A stretch of 64,000 nucleotides of DNA from Streptomyces sp. 135 (GTDB taxonomy: Bacteria > Actinomycetota > Actinomycetes > Streptomycetales > Streptomycetaceae), in assembly GCF_020026305.1 (NCBI RefSeq), contig NZ_CP075691.1:8768923-8832922 (forward strand), in the 5' to 3' direction. The first letter of the stretch is position 1, and each line of letters opens with the position of its first letter. The notes beneath the pieces are model-generated. The model was not told the origin of the DNA and made no database searches. It worked only from the letters and a program-made list of their open reading frames with translations. Both the position numbers and the translations under genes were made by a program. This document shows positions 17,847 to 26,412 of the stretch, piece by piece.

Positions 17847-18746
17847 CTAAGCGCCGCGCTTCTTGGCCGTCGGCTTCCTCGCCGGAGCCTTCTTCGTGGC
17901 CGTCTTCTTCACGGTCCTCTTCGGTTTCATCTCGTGCACGGTCGCGTGCTCGCCCTCGCTGCGGCTTTCCTGGGCGCGCTGTACCGACTGCTCGAGGGCG
18001 GCCATGAGGTCGACGACCTTTCCGGTCGGCTCCTCCTCGGCCACCTGTGGGGGCTTCTTGCCGTCGGCCTTGGCGTGGATGACCTCTTCCAGGGCCGCGG
18101 TGTAGCGGTCGGTGGCCCACTCCTGGCCGGTGATGTCGTCGATGGTCATGGAGTCGACGAGGAGAACGGCCTGCTCGATCTCGTCGTCGGTCAGATCCAT
18201 GGGCGTCGGGGCGATCGTCTCGGGCGAGCGGACTTCGTCGTCCCATTTCATGGCGTGCAAAACGATGACGTCGTCTTTCACTCGCAGCAGGCCCAGCCTC
18301 TCGCGCCCGTGCCACGCGAATTTCGCGATGGCCGCCTTGCTGCTGCGTTCGAGGGCTTTCCGGAGCAGCACGTAGGGTTTGGCGGCGACCTGGCCGTCGC
18401 CCTGGAGGTAGTAGCCCTCCCCGATGCGCACCGGGTCGATCGATTCGTAGGGGACGAATGCGGCGATCTCGATCGCCTTCGCGGTGGGGAGCGGTATGTC
18501 GTCCAGCTCGTGGTCAGCGATGGCGACGATCGTGTCCTTGTTGACCTCGTAGCCTTTGCCGATCTCCGCGGTCGACACCTCGCGGTCCTCCAGCTCGCAG
18601 ATCTTCCGCGTGCGCACGCGGCCCATGTCCTCGAGGTGGTATTGGTGGAAGCGCAGGCTGTGGTTCTCGGTCGCGGGGAGCACCTTGATCGGGATGGTCA
18701 CCAGACCGAAGCTGATGGCGCCGGACCAAACGGGACGGGCAGGCAT
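17847..18746 (-). CDS. ku: Ku, DNA end-binding protein of NHEJ
   Basis: A 299-residue bacterial Ku homologue. It has the canonical start RPVWSGAISFGLVTIPIKV, then RFHQYHLEDMGRVRTRKICE, FVPYESIDPVRIGEGYYL and the core MKWDDEVRSPE, LVDSMTIDD, DRYTAALEEVI. The last 50 residues form a lysine-rich tail (RTVKKTATKKAPARKPTAKK) typical of actinobacterial Ku and thought to help DNA threading and binding. Ku recruits the ligase LigD to double-strand breaks. No ligD lies in this window, so this may be an accessory copy. Break repair is a plausible need near linear chromosome ends. Confidence 0.96.
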   Translation of the reverse strand: MPARPVWSGAISFGLVTIPIKVLPATENHSLRFHQYHLEDMGRVRTRKICELEDREVSTAEIGKGYEVNKDTIVAIADHELDDIPLPTAKAIEIAAFVPYESIDPVRIGEGYYLQGDGQVAAKPYVLLRKALERSSKAAIAKFAWHGRERLGLLRVKDDVIVLHAMKWDDEVRSPETIAPTPMDLTDDEIEQAVLLVDSMTIDDITGQEWATDRYTAALEEVIHAKADGKKPPQVAEEEPTGKVVDLMAALEQSVQRAQESRSEGEHATVHEMKPKRTVKKTATKKAPARKPTAKKRGA

Positions 18747-18875
18747 GGCAGTACCTCCATGGACGGCCCCGAGGCGACCAGCCTAGGAAGGTGCGCCGCC
18801 GCTCGCATGCCCGGTCCCGCCACCCTCAGCCGTTTCTGTGCCGCCGTATCTTGACCCGCTGGTGGGGTGGCTTCC

Positions 18876-19208
18876 TCAGTCCAGTACGCCGAGCGCGGTG
18901 TCGGGCCGGCAGTGGATGCAGGCGGCGACGCCCTCATTGAGGGCCTGGCGCGCTTGGGCCGCGTCGGCACCGCGGCTGCGTTTGCCGGCCATGTGGCATC
19001 CGCCGACATGCATGCACACTGGGGGCTTGCCCTGGCCGATGCCCAGCTCGATCAGCCAGTCCGGAGCCGGAGGCCGGGCCTGCTGCCCGCGGATCCGTTC
19101 CGCCTCTCGCCGTTCCTCATCCGCGATCCACCTACGGGTGCGCGCCAGATCCCGCTCCTGGACCCGTTCCAGGAAGCGGAGCATGTCAATACGGCGGATC
19201 TCGCTCAT
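18876..19208 (-). CDS. DUF6233-type protein
   Basis: 110 residues with the layout I associate with DUF6233: a helical, arginine-rich N-terminus (FLERVQERDLARTRRWIADE), a proline hinge PPAPDWLIELGIG, then conserved histidines and cysteines in VCMHVGGCHMAGKR and ACIHCRPDTALGVLD. The ATG overlaps the stop of the HTH gene upstream (ATGA), so it is the last gene of a three-gene operon. The Cys/His spacing could bind a metal. Function unknown. Confidence 0.75.
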   Translation of the reverse strand: MSEIRRIDMLRFLERVQERDLARTRRWIADEERREAERIRGQQARPPAPDWLIELGIGQGKPPVCMHVGGCHMAGKRSRGADAAQARQALNEGVAACIHCRPDTALGVLD

Positions 19209-19432
19209 CGCGCGAGCCGGTAGTTCCTCCAGCTGCCGCTGTCAGCGCGCACGAGGGCGCCGGCCTGCTCCAGGCGACGCAGCTGGTAGTGAACGGAAGA
19301 GGGGCTGGACAGGCCGATGGCGGCGCCGATCTCCCGCACGGTGGGAGCCTCGCCGGTCTCCAGGACGCGGTCGCGGATGCAGGCCAGGACCGAGCGCTGG
19401 CGGTCGGTGATGTCCCAGCAGCGGCGGGTCAT
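19205..19432 (-). CDS. LexA-type winged-helix DNA-binding protein
   Basis: 75 residues that correspond to the DNA-binding domain of LexA alone: ITDRQRSVLACIRDRV, recognition helix region PTVREIGAAIGLSSPSSVHY, and wing LRRLEQAGALVRADSGSW. The cleavage/peptidase half of LexA is absent, so it cannot self-cleave and is more likely a small stand-alone regulator. It overlaps both neighbours by ATGA junctions (19429-19432 and 19205-19208). Confidence 0.8.
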   Translation of the reverse strand: MTRRCWDITDRQRSVLACIRDRVLETGEAPTVREIGAAIGLSSPSSVHYQLRRLEQAGALVRADSGSWRNYRLAR

Positions 19433-19629
19433 GACGGCTCCTGGGCGCGTCGGCGCAGGTCGGCCTGCTCGGTGCGCGGCACGTCCTGGACCAGGCGGCG
19501 GGAGAGGACGATGAGCCGTCGCCGCAGGGCGGTGTTGTGGCTGGCGCGGGAGTGGGCGAGGGCCTGATAGGTGCGTGTCCAGTCGCGCTGGGTCTGTACG
19601 AGCTTGGGGGAGTAGTTGTTGTGCACCAT
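19429..19629 (-). CDS. small hypothetical, first gene of HTH operon
   Basis: 66 residues from ATG 19629 (MVHNNYSPKLVQTQRDWTRT), helical and strongly basic, with a weak GGCGG upstream. It overlaps the LexA-like gene through ATGA, so the three genes are probably co-transcribed leftward. No known domain. A longer reading from 19743 adds only low-complexity residues. Confidence 0.55.
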   Translation of the reverse strand: MVHNNYSPKLVQTQRDWTRTYQALAHSRASHNTALRRRLIVLSRRLVQDVPRTEQADLRRRAQEPS

Positions 19630-19743
19630 GCCGCCAGTAGATCTTGTGTTCGAATTAGCGGGCCAGTCGTGACGGGGGCGGCCGGGCCGGGGTGCTTCAG
19701 CTCGGGGGAGCGAAGATGAGGTTGGGCCATGAGCGGTGGCCAC

Positions 19744-20700
19744 GTTGCGCGAGGGGCCCGGCCCGGTAAGTCAGGGGAGGCCTTCGGGTGAAGCGTGGAC
19801 TAGGAAGCGTGGTCTAGATGGGGCGGGTCAGTAGCCGGGCGCGTGGCTGCGGGGCTGGGCGTCGTTGAAGGCGCTTCTGAAGGCGACCAGCAGGTGGTTG
19901 ACCTTTTGGTCGGGGGTGGCGGTGTGCCGGCGTACGGGCCCGTATCCGGCGGGTTGGTCCGGGCTGGACGAAGGTTCCAGTACTCCCGGGTTTCCCCTGG
20001 CCTTTCGGCCGACCGGCGTTCGCTTCTTGGGTCCTCCTTCTCCCGCCGAGGAGTTGAGCCTTCCTCTCGGTCGGCCTACCGGACAGGTGTGCTGTCCGGA
20101 CCTCGACGGGGTTGCCACGTTCCGCACCCGTGAGATGCGGCTGGGGTGGGCGCCCCTTCTACTCCGGGACCGGCGGTATCCGTTTCCAGAGCTTCGGACT
20201 CTGGTTCGCCTGGTGCCTTGCAGCACCGGGTCCTGTGACTGCCGCCCGCATGCCATCGCGCAGTCTTATCGTCACGGAGCTTCATCAAGGGGTTCACTCT
20301 CGTTGGCCCGTCCAGCCTTCCCCTCGCCTGTGGCTCCCCGATGGCCGGGGTGCTCTTGGGCTTGAACGCTCAGCTCCACACCCCGCCGTTGCCAGCGACG
20401 CATGTGAGCGCGGGGACGAGTCCGGATACAGACTCGGAGTTCGACCAGGTTCCTCCTCCTTCGTCAGGTATTACTCACTCAGCGGGAGCGACCTCGTGTC
20501 GCACCCGAAGCGCGATAGGTGTCACATAGGCGGGATGTTGTCACCGCCCGCGGGGGCTGTGCACATCGCGTCCGGCTTCAAGCACAGCTCGCCGGTGGCC
20601 TCGTCGACAGTGAAATACGTGTCGCACACACAAGCGCGCCAAAGGGCTCACCCCATCAGGACGATGCGAGACCGGCCCAAAAGCAGTGGCTATCAGTAGC
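19744..20700. other. about 1 kb without a protein gene; structured-RNA-like
   Basis: No frame here has convincing protein character on either strand. Read on the minus strand (about 20520 to 19850), the segment is purine-rich, with many short complementary blocks and phrases such as GAACGTGGCAACCCCG that remind me of the RNA domains of a bacterial group II intron. I see no reverse transcriptase and no domain V, so if it is an intron it is a fragment. This is a weak reading. Confidence 0.3.
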
Positions 20701-20702
20701 GG

Positions 20703-21786
20703 TTACTGAGTTTGTAGGCGTGGTGTCGTCAGTGTGAGGCCGGTCGCGGTGAGACATCCGTCGATGATGTCGCTGCGGTATTGGATCTGGCGGAGGCCGT
20801 GTCGGAGTCGGCTGATGAGATGGTCGGAGTTGGTGAAGGCGGTGTTGGCCTGACTGGTCCGGCGGAGGATCGACCAGATGCCTTCGACGGGGTTGAGGTC
20901 GGGTGTGTAGGGCGGTAGGTGGTAGGCGGTGATCCAGTCGTGTGTGTCGATGAAGGCCCGCATGCGGCGGTCTTTGTGGACGTTGAGGTTGTCCCAGATG
21001 AGGACGATCGGTCCGCCGAGCTGCTGGTGGGCGGCTATGAGGAGGTCGCGGTACTCGGTCAGGCGAAGCTCTTGCGGCCGCCGCTCTTATGGTCGGTATG
21101 CCGTCTGGGCCGGTAGATCAGGCGGGAACGCTCGCCCGGTTTGTGGCAGCACAGGGCTGCGATGGAGAAGCGGCGTTGGGAACGGCCGCGGACCCGGATG
21201 ACCGGTGTGGTTCCGCGCCGGCTCCAGGTGCGGGAGGTCGGCGGCGTCATCGAGAATCCGGCTTCGTCCTCGAAGACGAGCCAGGCCCCGAGCGCCGCCG
21301 CGGTGGTTCCACGTGTGGCCACACGTCCTTGACCCAGCCGGCCACGGCCTTCTCGTCACGCTCGATGACCCGACGTGCTGGAACCTGGTGGCTCCAGCCA
21401 TGCCGCCGCAGCATCTGGGAGATCCCCGACAGCGTCATGGACTTGTGGAACCGCCGCCCGATCAGGGTCTTGATCCGGGCGAGTGTCCACCGCTGATCAG
21501 GCCACCCGTGAGCGACCGGACCTTTGGCCAACTCCTCCTCGAGCACGGCGAAGAGCGCATCGCTGAGCTTCGGCCGGGACACCGGACCACGCGAACGAAC
21601 CCCGTCCTCGCCCGCCTCCTGCCAGGCCCGCCGCCACCGCTGGACCGACCGGACACTGACCCGTAACTCCTTGGCGATCTCCGTACTGCCCCGCCCATCG
21701 GCGAACATACCGACCGCTTCCATCCGGACCCGCTCACGGAACACTCGCCTCTCCGCGGTCAGACCCCCACCCTGCGGATACCTCAT
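20703..21786 (-). pseudogene. IS630-family transposase, copy A, frameshifted
   Basis: The first frame (21786-21247) encodes the HTH part: VRMEAVGMFADGRGSTEIAK, then the winged region to VIERDEKAVAGWVKDVWP. The second frame (21322 on) encodes the catalytic part starting LGAWLVFEDEAGFSMTPP. It is cut after GGRKSFA at 21059 by a one-base deletion, and the remaining catalytic glutamate region DLNPVEGIWSILRR appears in a third frame (20963-20703). The intact copy at 41375-42459 shows the original arrangement. Confidence 0.88.
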
Positions 21787-21852
21787 ACCACCGGCATACC
21801 GCGACGATCATCAACCGTCAGCCCCTACGACAAGACGACTTCAACGTCAGTA
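20704..21852. mobile_element. IS630-family element, copy A
   Basis: The element is about 1149 bp and nearly identical to the inverted copy at 41309-42458. The ends are TACTGAGTTTGTAGG at the left and the complement of CTACTGACGTTGAAG at the right, with TA at each outer edge. It is one base shorter than the other copy because of a one-base deletion near 21060 (GGTCAGG instead of GGTCCAGG), which breaks the second transposase frame. Confidence 0.88.
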
Positions 21853-21987
21853 GCGTCGATCCATCAAACGTGATTGTTGTCAGTTGAGATGATCGGTTCA
21901 TCCCATTTTTCCCGGCCGGTTCCGGGTGGGATCTTCGCACGTCGCTGCGGTTGCGCCGGGCTCCACGGCCCCCGGGGTCAGCGCACA

Positions 21988-22016
21988 TTGACTCTGAGTA
22001 CCCATTGCTTTACTGT
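21988..22016 (+). promoter_or_regulatory. candidate sigma-70-type promoter
   Basis: TTGACT (21988-21993) and TACTGT (22011-22016) are 17 bp apart, about 40 bp before the start of the secreted protein at 22054. The surrounding DNA is unusually AT-rich for this window. A second TTGACT lies further downstream at about 22028. Confidence 0.5.
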
Positions 22017-22053
22017 CCGTATAGATTGTTGACTCGGAAAGTAAAGGATCGCA

Positions 22054-22569
22054 ATGCGAATCTCCCGCACCCTCCGCACCGTCGTAGCAGGAGCCCTTGC
22101 GGTTGGCGGCGCGTTCACCGCCCTCCCGTCCGCCGGCGCCGCCACGCCCGGATCCCTGCACGGCACCAAATCCGCGACCACGGCCAGGGCGAATGTCACC
22201 GTCATCACGGAAGTGCAGAACACAATGGACTATCCAGCATGGCTTTATATCGGAGAGACTAACTCCTGGTTCGGCCCAATCGACGCCCACAGCACAAAAA
22301 CCAGCGACATTCGGGTTCCCTGGGTCGGCCCAGACGAGATCGGGAAGAGCATCAGGGTCTATAAGGACGGCATCACCTGTCCACCTAGTGAACCTTGCCG
22401 CCCACAAAAATTTCATCTCTACTACATCTTTCAGGATTACTGGAATCCAAACGACCAGGTCAAGTGGACCCCTATCGGCGTCTACGACACTGCCCCGCCC
22501 GTACCTGGCCCCAGCACCGGCGGCGGCAACAAGCGCCTCATCATCGCCGCCGACAAGCCATCCATGTAG
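22054..22569 (+). CDS. secreted hypothetical protein
   Basis: A 171-residue precursor, ATG 22054 with AAAGGA upstream. A signal peptide (RTVVAGALAVGGAFTALPSAGAA) is followed by a mature domain of mixed beta character (VTVITEVQNTMDYPAWLYIG, DAHSTKTSDIRVPWVG) with two cysteines in TCPPSEPC, then a proline-rich tail PPVPGPSTGGGNKR. Likely exported by Sec. Family not recognised. The flanking IS630 and ISAs1 relics suggest it sits in transferred DNA. Confidence 0.7.
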   Translation: MRISRTLRTVVAGALAVGGAFTALPSAGAATPGSLHGTKSATTARANVTVITEVQNTMDYPAWLYIGETNSWFGPIDAHSTKTSDIRVPWVGPDEIGKSIRVYKDGITCPPSEPCRPQKFHLYYIFQDYWNPNDQVKWTPIGVYDTAPPVPGPSTGGGNKRLIIAADKPSM

Positions 22570-22684
22570 GCAATGCGATTAGGCCGTGTCCCGTGATCTT
22601 TGCCGCCGGTTTGTTTAGCTGGCTGGCTCACCGTTCGCCGTCACGTGCACCTGCATCCCGGCCCCGGCCAAGGCGCGAGCGTTC

Positions 22685-23017
22685 TCATGATCCGGTATTG
22701 ATGAGGTCGAGTGCGTGATCGGGAAGGGACCGGTAGTAAGTCGACAGCGGCGGCCATGTTGTCCCAGCCGATCGAGCGGGCCAAGGCGATGGCGAGATTG
22801 CGGAGCCAGCCATCGCTCTGGGGGCGGTGCCCGTATGGAAGCGACGGGCGTCCTCGGCGAACGTGACGTCTCTGACGTGGTGATGCGCCTCGATCCCCCA
22901 GTGCCCTCGAACGATCTTCGCCAGCCGTGCTGTGGCCTGGGCCGCGGTGACGTCGGTGAGGGCGTAGACGCGCTCCAGGGTGACCTTCACCATCTTTGGC
23001 CGGTTCCGGCAGTTCAC
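22685..23017 (-). pseudogene. ISAs1-family transposase fragment
   Basis: The minus strand carries the C-terminal part of an ISAs1-type transposase: LERVYALTDVTAAQATARLA, IVRGHWGIEAHHHVRDVTFA, then after a frameshift LRNLAIALARSIGWDNMAAA and finally DHALDLINTGS back in the first frame. The N-terminal and first catalytic parts are missing. Confidence 0.8.
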
Positions 23018-23167
23018 CCGGTTCTGCCGTGTGAGTAGCGTTAGGGCACCCCTCGGCGGGCCGGTTCACCGGTGAGCCGATCACGGACGGCGAGGGTGGC
23101 GGCGGGCCGCCGGGATGCCGTATCACACGGCACAGCCCAGGAGCACTGACCGACAAGGAGGACCACG

Positions 23168-23260
23168 ATGTCGTGGGTGACCAGCAGCCTTCGGGCGCTC
23201 AGCGGTGAGATGCGTGCACGGTGGCACGGGTATTTCGTCGGCTACGGGCAGCAAAACTGA
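23168..23260 (+). CDS. 30-residue peptide A, putative RiPP precursor
   Basis: ATG 23168 follows a textbook ribosome site (AAGGAGG, 7 bases upstream) and encodes 30 residues: a conserved-looking leader MSWVTSSLRALSGEMRAR, then an aromatic tail WHGYFVGYGQQN. A paralogue of the same length follows 52 bp later, and a lone cytochrome P450 gene follows that. Short peptides with an aromatic C-terminus next to a single P450 are the hallmark of actinobacterial P450-modified RiPPs (for example the tryptorubin/atropopeptide and biarylitide families), where the P450 cross-links aromatic side chains. Assignment is by architecture; the leader does not match any precursor I can quote. Confidence 0.6.
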   Translation: MSWVTSSLRALSGEMRARWHGYFVGYGQQN

Positions 23261-23312
23261 CGCTCGGCAGCCGGGCCGGGCACAACCCCGACCGACAAGG
23301 AGGACGGCCGCG

Positions 23313-23405
23313 ATGTCATGGATCATCAAGAGTCTTCGGGCGCTCAGCGGTGAGGCGCGTGCGCGCCGCAACCAGTACGGCGACAGGTACGGGCATAATG
23401 CCTGA
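23313..23405 (+). CDS. 30-residue peptide B, putative RiPP precursor
   Basis: The second member of a tandem pair: ATG 23313 behind AAGGAGG, 30 residues, leader MSWIIKSLRALSGEARAR and tail RNQYGDRYGHNA. Seventeen of 30 positions match peptide A, including the SLRALSGE block and the Tyr-Gly in the tail (positions 26-27 of both), while the tails otherwise diverge. This is the expected pattern of a fixed leader and a variable core. The upstream 20 bases are also duplicated, so the pair arose by tandem duplication of about 145 bp. It ends 62 bp before the P450 start. Confidence 0.6.
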   Translation: MSWIIKSLRALSGEARARRNQYGDRYGHNA

Positions 23406-23467
23406 CGTCCTCTCCGCAAAAGGATGGGACGAGCGCCGGGACCGCCGCGCGTCCCGTCCTCCGTCAG

Positions 23468-24757
23468 ATGGGCGGACGAACCGTGTTCCTGGACAGAAAG
23501 AGTCTGTGGCCGCAACTGCAGCGGTGGGAGGAGCAGGCTGCGGACCGTGACGGTCCGTTCAGGCTCCGCTTCGGCACCCTCTTCGTGGCCGATGCCGACG
23601 CGGCCCGGGACGTCCTGGTCGACTCGGCCGGCGACTACCTGTCCCAGTCCGGGTTCTTCCGCCTGGGACAGGAATCCCTGTCCCAGGCGGTCCGGGGTGA
23701 AGCCTCCCGCGAGCTGCTCAGGGTCCTGGCCCGGCACGACCTCGCGTCATCGTTCGACCTCGACTCCGCCCTCGGTGAGGTGAGTGACAGCCGCGGCCGT
23801 CTGCGACACCAGCGCTGGGGCGTCGAACTGGTCCGGCGGTACTTTGCTCCCGTCATCGCGCACCGGCGTCATACCGAAATCAACGCGCTCGTCGACGCCT
23901 ACGTGACGTCGAGCGTCGTCGCCGACGACATCGTCGGCCATGTGCTGAGGCGCTCACACCGTACGGTGCCCGCCGTCCGGGCCGGGCTCACCGAACAGAT
24001 CGGCCGACTGCCGGCGCGGGAAAGCGGCGCGCAGGACCTGGTCGACCTCGTGCTGGGCCTGCCCGGAGAACTGTCCCCGGCCGATCGCGCGCAGTTGCTG
24101 CAACGCCTCGTCCTGTCCACGGTCGGCTTCACCGGCGTGACCCTCGAATGGGTGGTGATGCTCGGCATCAGGCACGGCTACGACACCCCGGCGGTGCGGC
24201 AGGAGCAGGTCCATCGGCTGGTCAAGGAGGCGCTGCGCCTGTATCCGACCGCCTGGCGCCTGATCAGAGTGGCCGCCGCCGACCACGACATAGTCGGCGC
24301 CCGGGTCCGCGAGGGCGAGCACGTCCTGATCGGCACGCACGCGATCCACCGGTCAGCGGCCGTATGGGACAGACCCCTGGACTTCCGTCCCTCGCGCTGG
24401 GAGCAGCCGACCGACAACCAGCGGTACTCCTACCTCCCCTTCGGCAAAGGCGACGGCATGTGCCCCGCGAACGGCTTCGCTGTCAAGGCCCTCGAACACC
24501 TCGGCCACCTCATCCTCCACGGTTACCGGGGCCGCGTGCGGCTGCGCACCCGCAAGCCCCACGTCCGCACACTCCTGGCCCCACCTGCCGGCTGGACCCG
24601 CCTCACCCCCGCCACGGGGTGGCGTGTGGGTCGCCGTCTACGTCGGCCGGGCCTCCTGCGACTTTCCTCTACAGGAGTTCTGTCATGTCTGAACGCAACA
24701 CCGTCATCCACAGCCTGCACGATCTTGGTCTGGCCGCCTGGTTCGGCGGGTCGTTGA
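23468..24757 (+). CDS. cytochrome P450, putative peptide-modifying
   Basis: A soluble bacterial P450 of about 390-429 residues. Visible motifs are the I-helix region GFTGVT (220-225), the K-helix ExxR as EALR (254-257), and the heme-thiolate loop PFGKGDGMCP with Cys332. No ferredoxin or reductase gene is adjacent, so electrons must come from elsewhere. The gene starts at ATG 23468 without a clear ribosome site, 62 bp after two tandem 30-residue peptide genes, which are its probable substrates. The last 40 residues (after about TPATGWRVG) look unnatural and overlap the next gene by 73 bp, so the true C-terminus may have been shifted by an indel near 24640. Confidence 0.85.
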   Translation: MGGRTVFLDRKSLWPQLQRWEEQAADRDGPFRLRFGTLFVADADAARDVLVDSAGDYLSQSGFFRLGQESLSQAVRGEASRELLRVLARHDLASSFDLDSALGEVSDSRGRLRHQRWGVELVRRYFAPVIAHRRHTEINALVDAYVTSSVVADDIVGHVLRRSHRTVPAVRAGLTEQIGRLPARESGAQDLVDLVLGLPGELSPADRAQLLQRLVLSTVGFTGVTLEWVVMLGIRHGYDTPAVRQEQVHRLVKEALRLYPTAWRLIRVAAADHDIVGARVREGEHVLIGTHAIHRSAAVWDRPLDFRPSRWEQPTDNQRYSYLPFGKGDGMCPANGFAVKALEHLGHLILHGYRGRVRLRTRKPHVRTLLAPPAGWTRLTPATGWRVGRRLRRPGLLRLSSTGVLSCLNATPSSTACTILVWPPGSAGR

Positions 24758-25253
24758 TGGGGGCGGTCGGCCTCAACCGTGCGGCCCGGGACGAAGGCGG
24801 CACAGAGGCGACCCGAGACCGCATCTCTCGTCGGGCTGGGCACGTTGGACACCGGTCAACGCCGCCGCGATCGGAGCGCACTTGTTCGGCGGCGGCGGTC
24901 TGCTGGCCGTGAACGCCCACCGTGTCGCCACCCAGCAGGGCGTGGGAGCTTCCACCACGGCCAAGACCCTTGTCACCGCCGCGGCTCTGGCCGCCACCGC
25001 CTACGCCCGCGTCCTGGGCAAGAAGGTGGAGCTGGCCTCCTCCACGGACCCCGCTGACGCCGCGAAGGCCCAGCAGCACCCGGTCGACCTCGACAAGGCG
25101 CGGCGGCAGCTGGCCACCGCTCAGTGGGCGGTGCCGGCCCTGACCGGATGCCTGGTGGTGCTCAACGCCCTGCACGGCGAGCAGCAGCGGCCGGGCGAGC
25201 AGATGCCCGGCATGTGGGAGCGGGCCCGTTCCGTGACTCACCTGATGGCCTGA
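24685..25253 (+). pseudogene. membrane-associated hypothetical, frameshifted
   Basis: ATG 24685 with AGGAG seven bases upstream starts MSERNTVIHSLHDLGLAAWF. A two-base duplication in ATCTCTCG near 24825 breaks the frame, and the continuation WTPVNAAAIGAHLFGGGGL through ALTGCLVVLNALHGEQQRP runs to TGA 25253. The joined protein would be about 190 residues with hydrophobic segments near 20-35, 65-85, 95-115 and 150-170. I recognise it as a common Streptomyces membrane hypothetical; role unknown. Confidence 0.6.
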
Positions 25254-25350
25254 CGCCTCCGCGGGGCAGCTTGGGGCGCGGGAAAGCCGGGGCCGTGTTC
25301 TGCCGGTCCCGGCACGTCGAGCCTCTCACCGGCCTCGCTGCCGACAGCGC

Positions 25351-26394
25351 CTATCGCCGCAGCACCTCCGGGTTGGCGCAGTGGGCGAGCGGCTCGCCAC
25401 GCAGGAAGCGGGCCGCCTCGCCCGCCACGATCCGGGCCGCCTTGTGGGCCACTTCCCGGCTGGCGCCCGCGATGTGCGGGGTGAGGACGACGCCCGGCGT
25501 GGACAGCAGCCGTGCCCCGGCCGGGACCGGCTCGGCGGGGAACACGTCGAAACCGGCGCCCGAGAGCCGTCCCGAGTCCAGGGCGTCGCACACGGCGTCG
25601 TAGTCGACGAGCGCGCCGCGCGCGCAGTTGACGAGCACCGAGCCGCGGGGCATCGACGCGATCTGCGCGGCCCCGATCATGCCCTTGGTCTCCTGCGTCA
25701 CGCGCGCGTGCAGCGAGACGATCCGGGAGCGGCTCAGCAGCTCGTCCAGGGGGACGAGTTCGGCGACGCCAGCCACCGCCTCGGGCTTGACGTACGGGTC
25801 ATGGACCAGGACGTCGGCGCCCATGGCGACCAGAACGCGGGCCACGCGCGAGCCGATCGCACCGAAGCCGACCAGTCCGACGACCGAGCCGTCGATCTCG
25901 ATGCCGCAGCGGTCGTAGTCGTAGTAGTCGCCGCGCCAGGTGCCGTGCCTGAGGTCGGTGTGGACGTCACCGATGCCTCTGGCGGCGGCGAGGATCAGGG
26001 CGAGGGTGTGCTCGGCGGTGGCGACGGCGTTGCGGCCGGGGGCGTAGCAGACGGCGACGCCGTGGTGTGTGGCCGCCTCCAGATTGGCGTTGACGGGGCC
26101 GCCGCGGCTGACGCAGAACAGCTCCAGGTCGGGGCAGGCGGCCAGCACGCGTTCGGTGAGCGGGGCCATCTGGGTGAGGCAGATCCGTACGCCGCGCAGC
26201 GCGTCGATCAGCTCGTCCTCGGTGCCGGACGCCTCGTCGACCTCGGTGACCTTGCCGAAGGGGGTGTGCGGCCATGGCAGCAAAAGCTCGCGGACCTCCA
26301 GGCCGGCGTCGCCCGGGGCGGCGGCGCGCAGTTCCCCGCCGAGCAGGCGGGGCAGGACGAAGTGGTCGCCGGCGGCGAGGACGGTGGTGGTCAC
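25351..26394 (-). CDS. D-2-hydroxyacid dehydrogenase, NAD-dependent
   Basis: 347 residues, D-isomer 2-hydroxyacid dehydrogenase (SerA-like) family. The NAD-binding Rossmann motif is VVGLVGFGAIGSRVARVL. The catalytic arginine is in VLVNCARGALVDYDAV, the following region gives DVFPAEPVP, and the acid-base histidine is in VVLTPHIAGASRE. GTG 26394 is supported by GGAG seven bases upstream. It is the last gene of a four-gene leftward operon with a phosphatase and two FGGY kinases. The context suggests oxidation or reduction of a sugar-acid intermediate; the substrate cannot be read from sequence. Confidence 0.9.
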   Translation of the reverse strand: MTTTVLAAGDHFVLPRLLGGELRAAAPGDAGLEVRELLLPWPHTPFGKVTEVDEASGTEDELIDALRGVRICLTQMAPLTERVLAACPDLELFCVSRGGPVNANLEAATHHGVAVCYAPGRNAVATAEHTLALILAAARGIGDVHTDLRHGTWRGDYYDYDRCGIEIDGSVVGLVGFGAIGSRVARVLVAMGADVLVHDPYVKPEAVAGVAELVPLDELLSRSRIVSLHARVTQETKGMIGAAQIASMPRGSVLVNCARGALVDYDAVCDALDSGRLSGAGFDVFPAEPVPAGARLLSTPGVVLTPHIAGASREVAHKAARIVAGEAARFLRGEPLAHCANPEVLRR

Positions 26395-26412
26395 GGTGGT
26401 GCTCCAGACGGG

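Noticed and set aside
19828..20256. 142-residue minus-strand ORF in the structured region
   Set aside because: Composition is arginine/serine/proline-rich without motifs; more likely non-coding RNA-like sequence.
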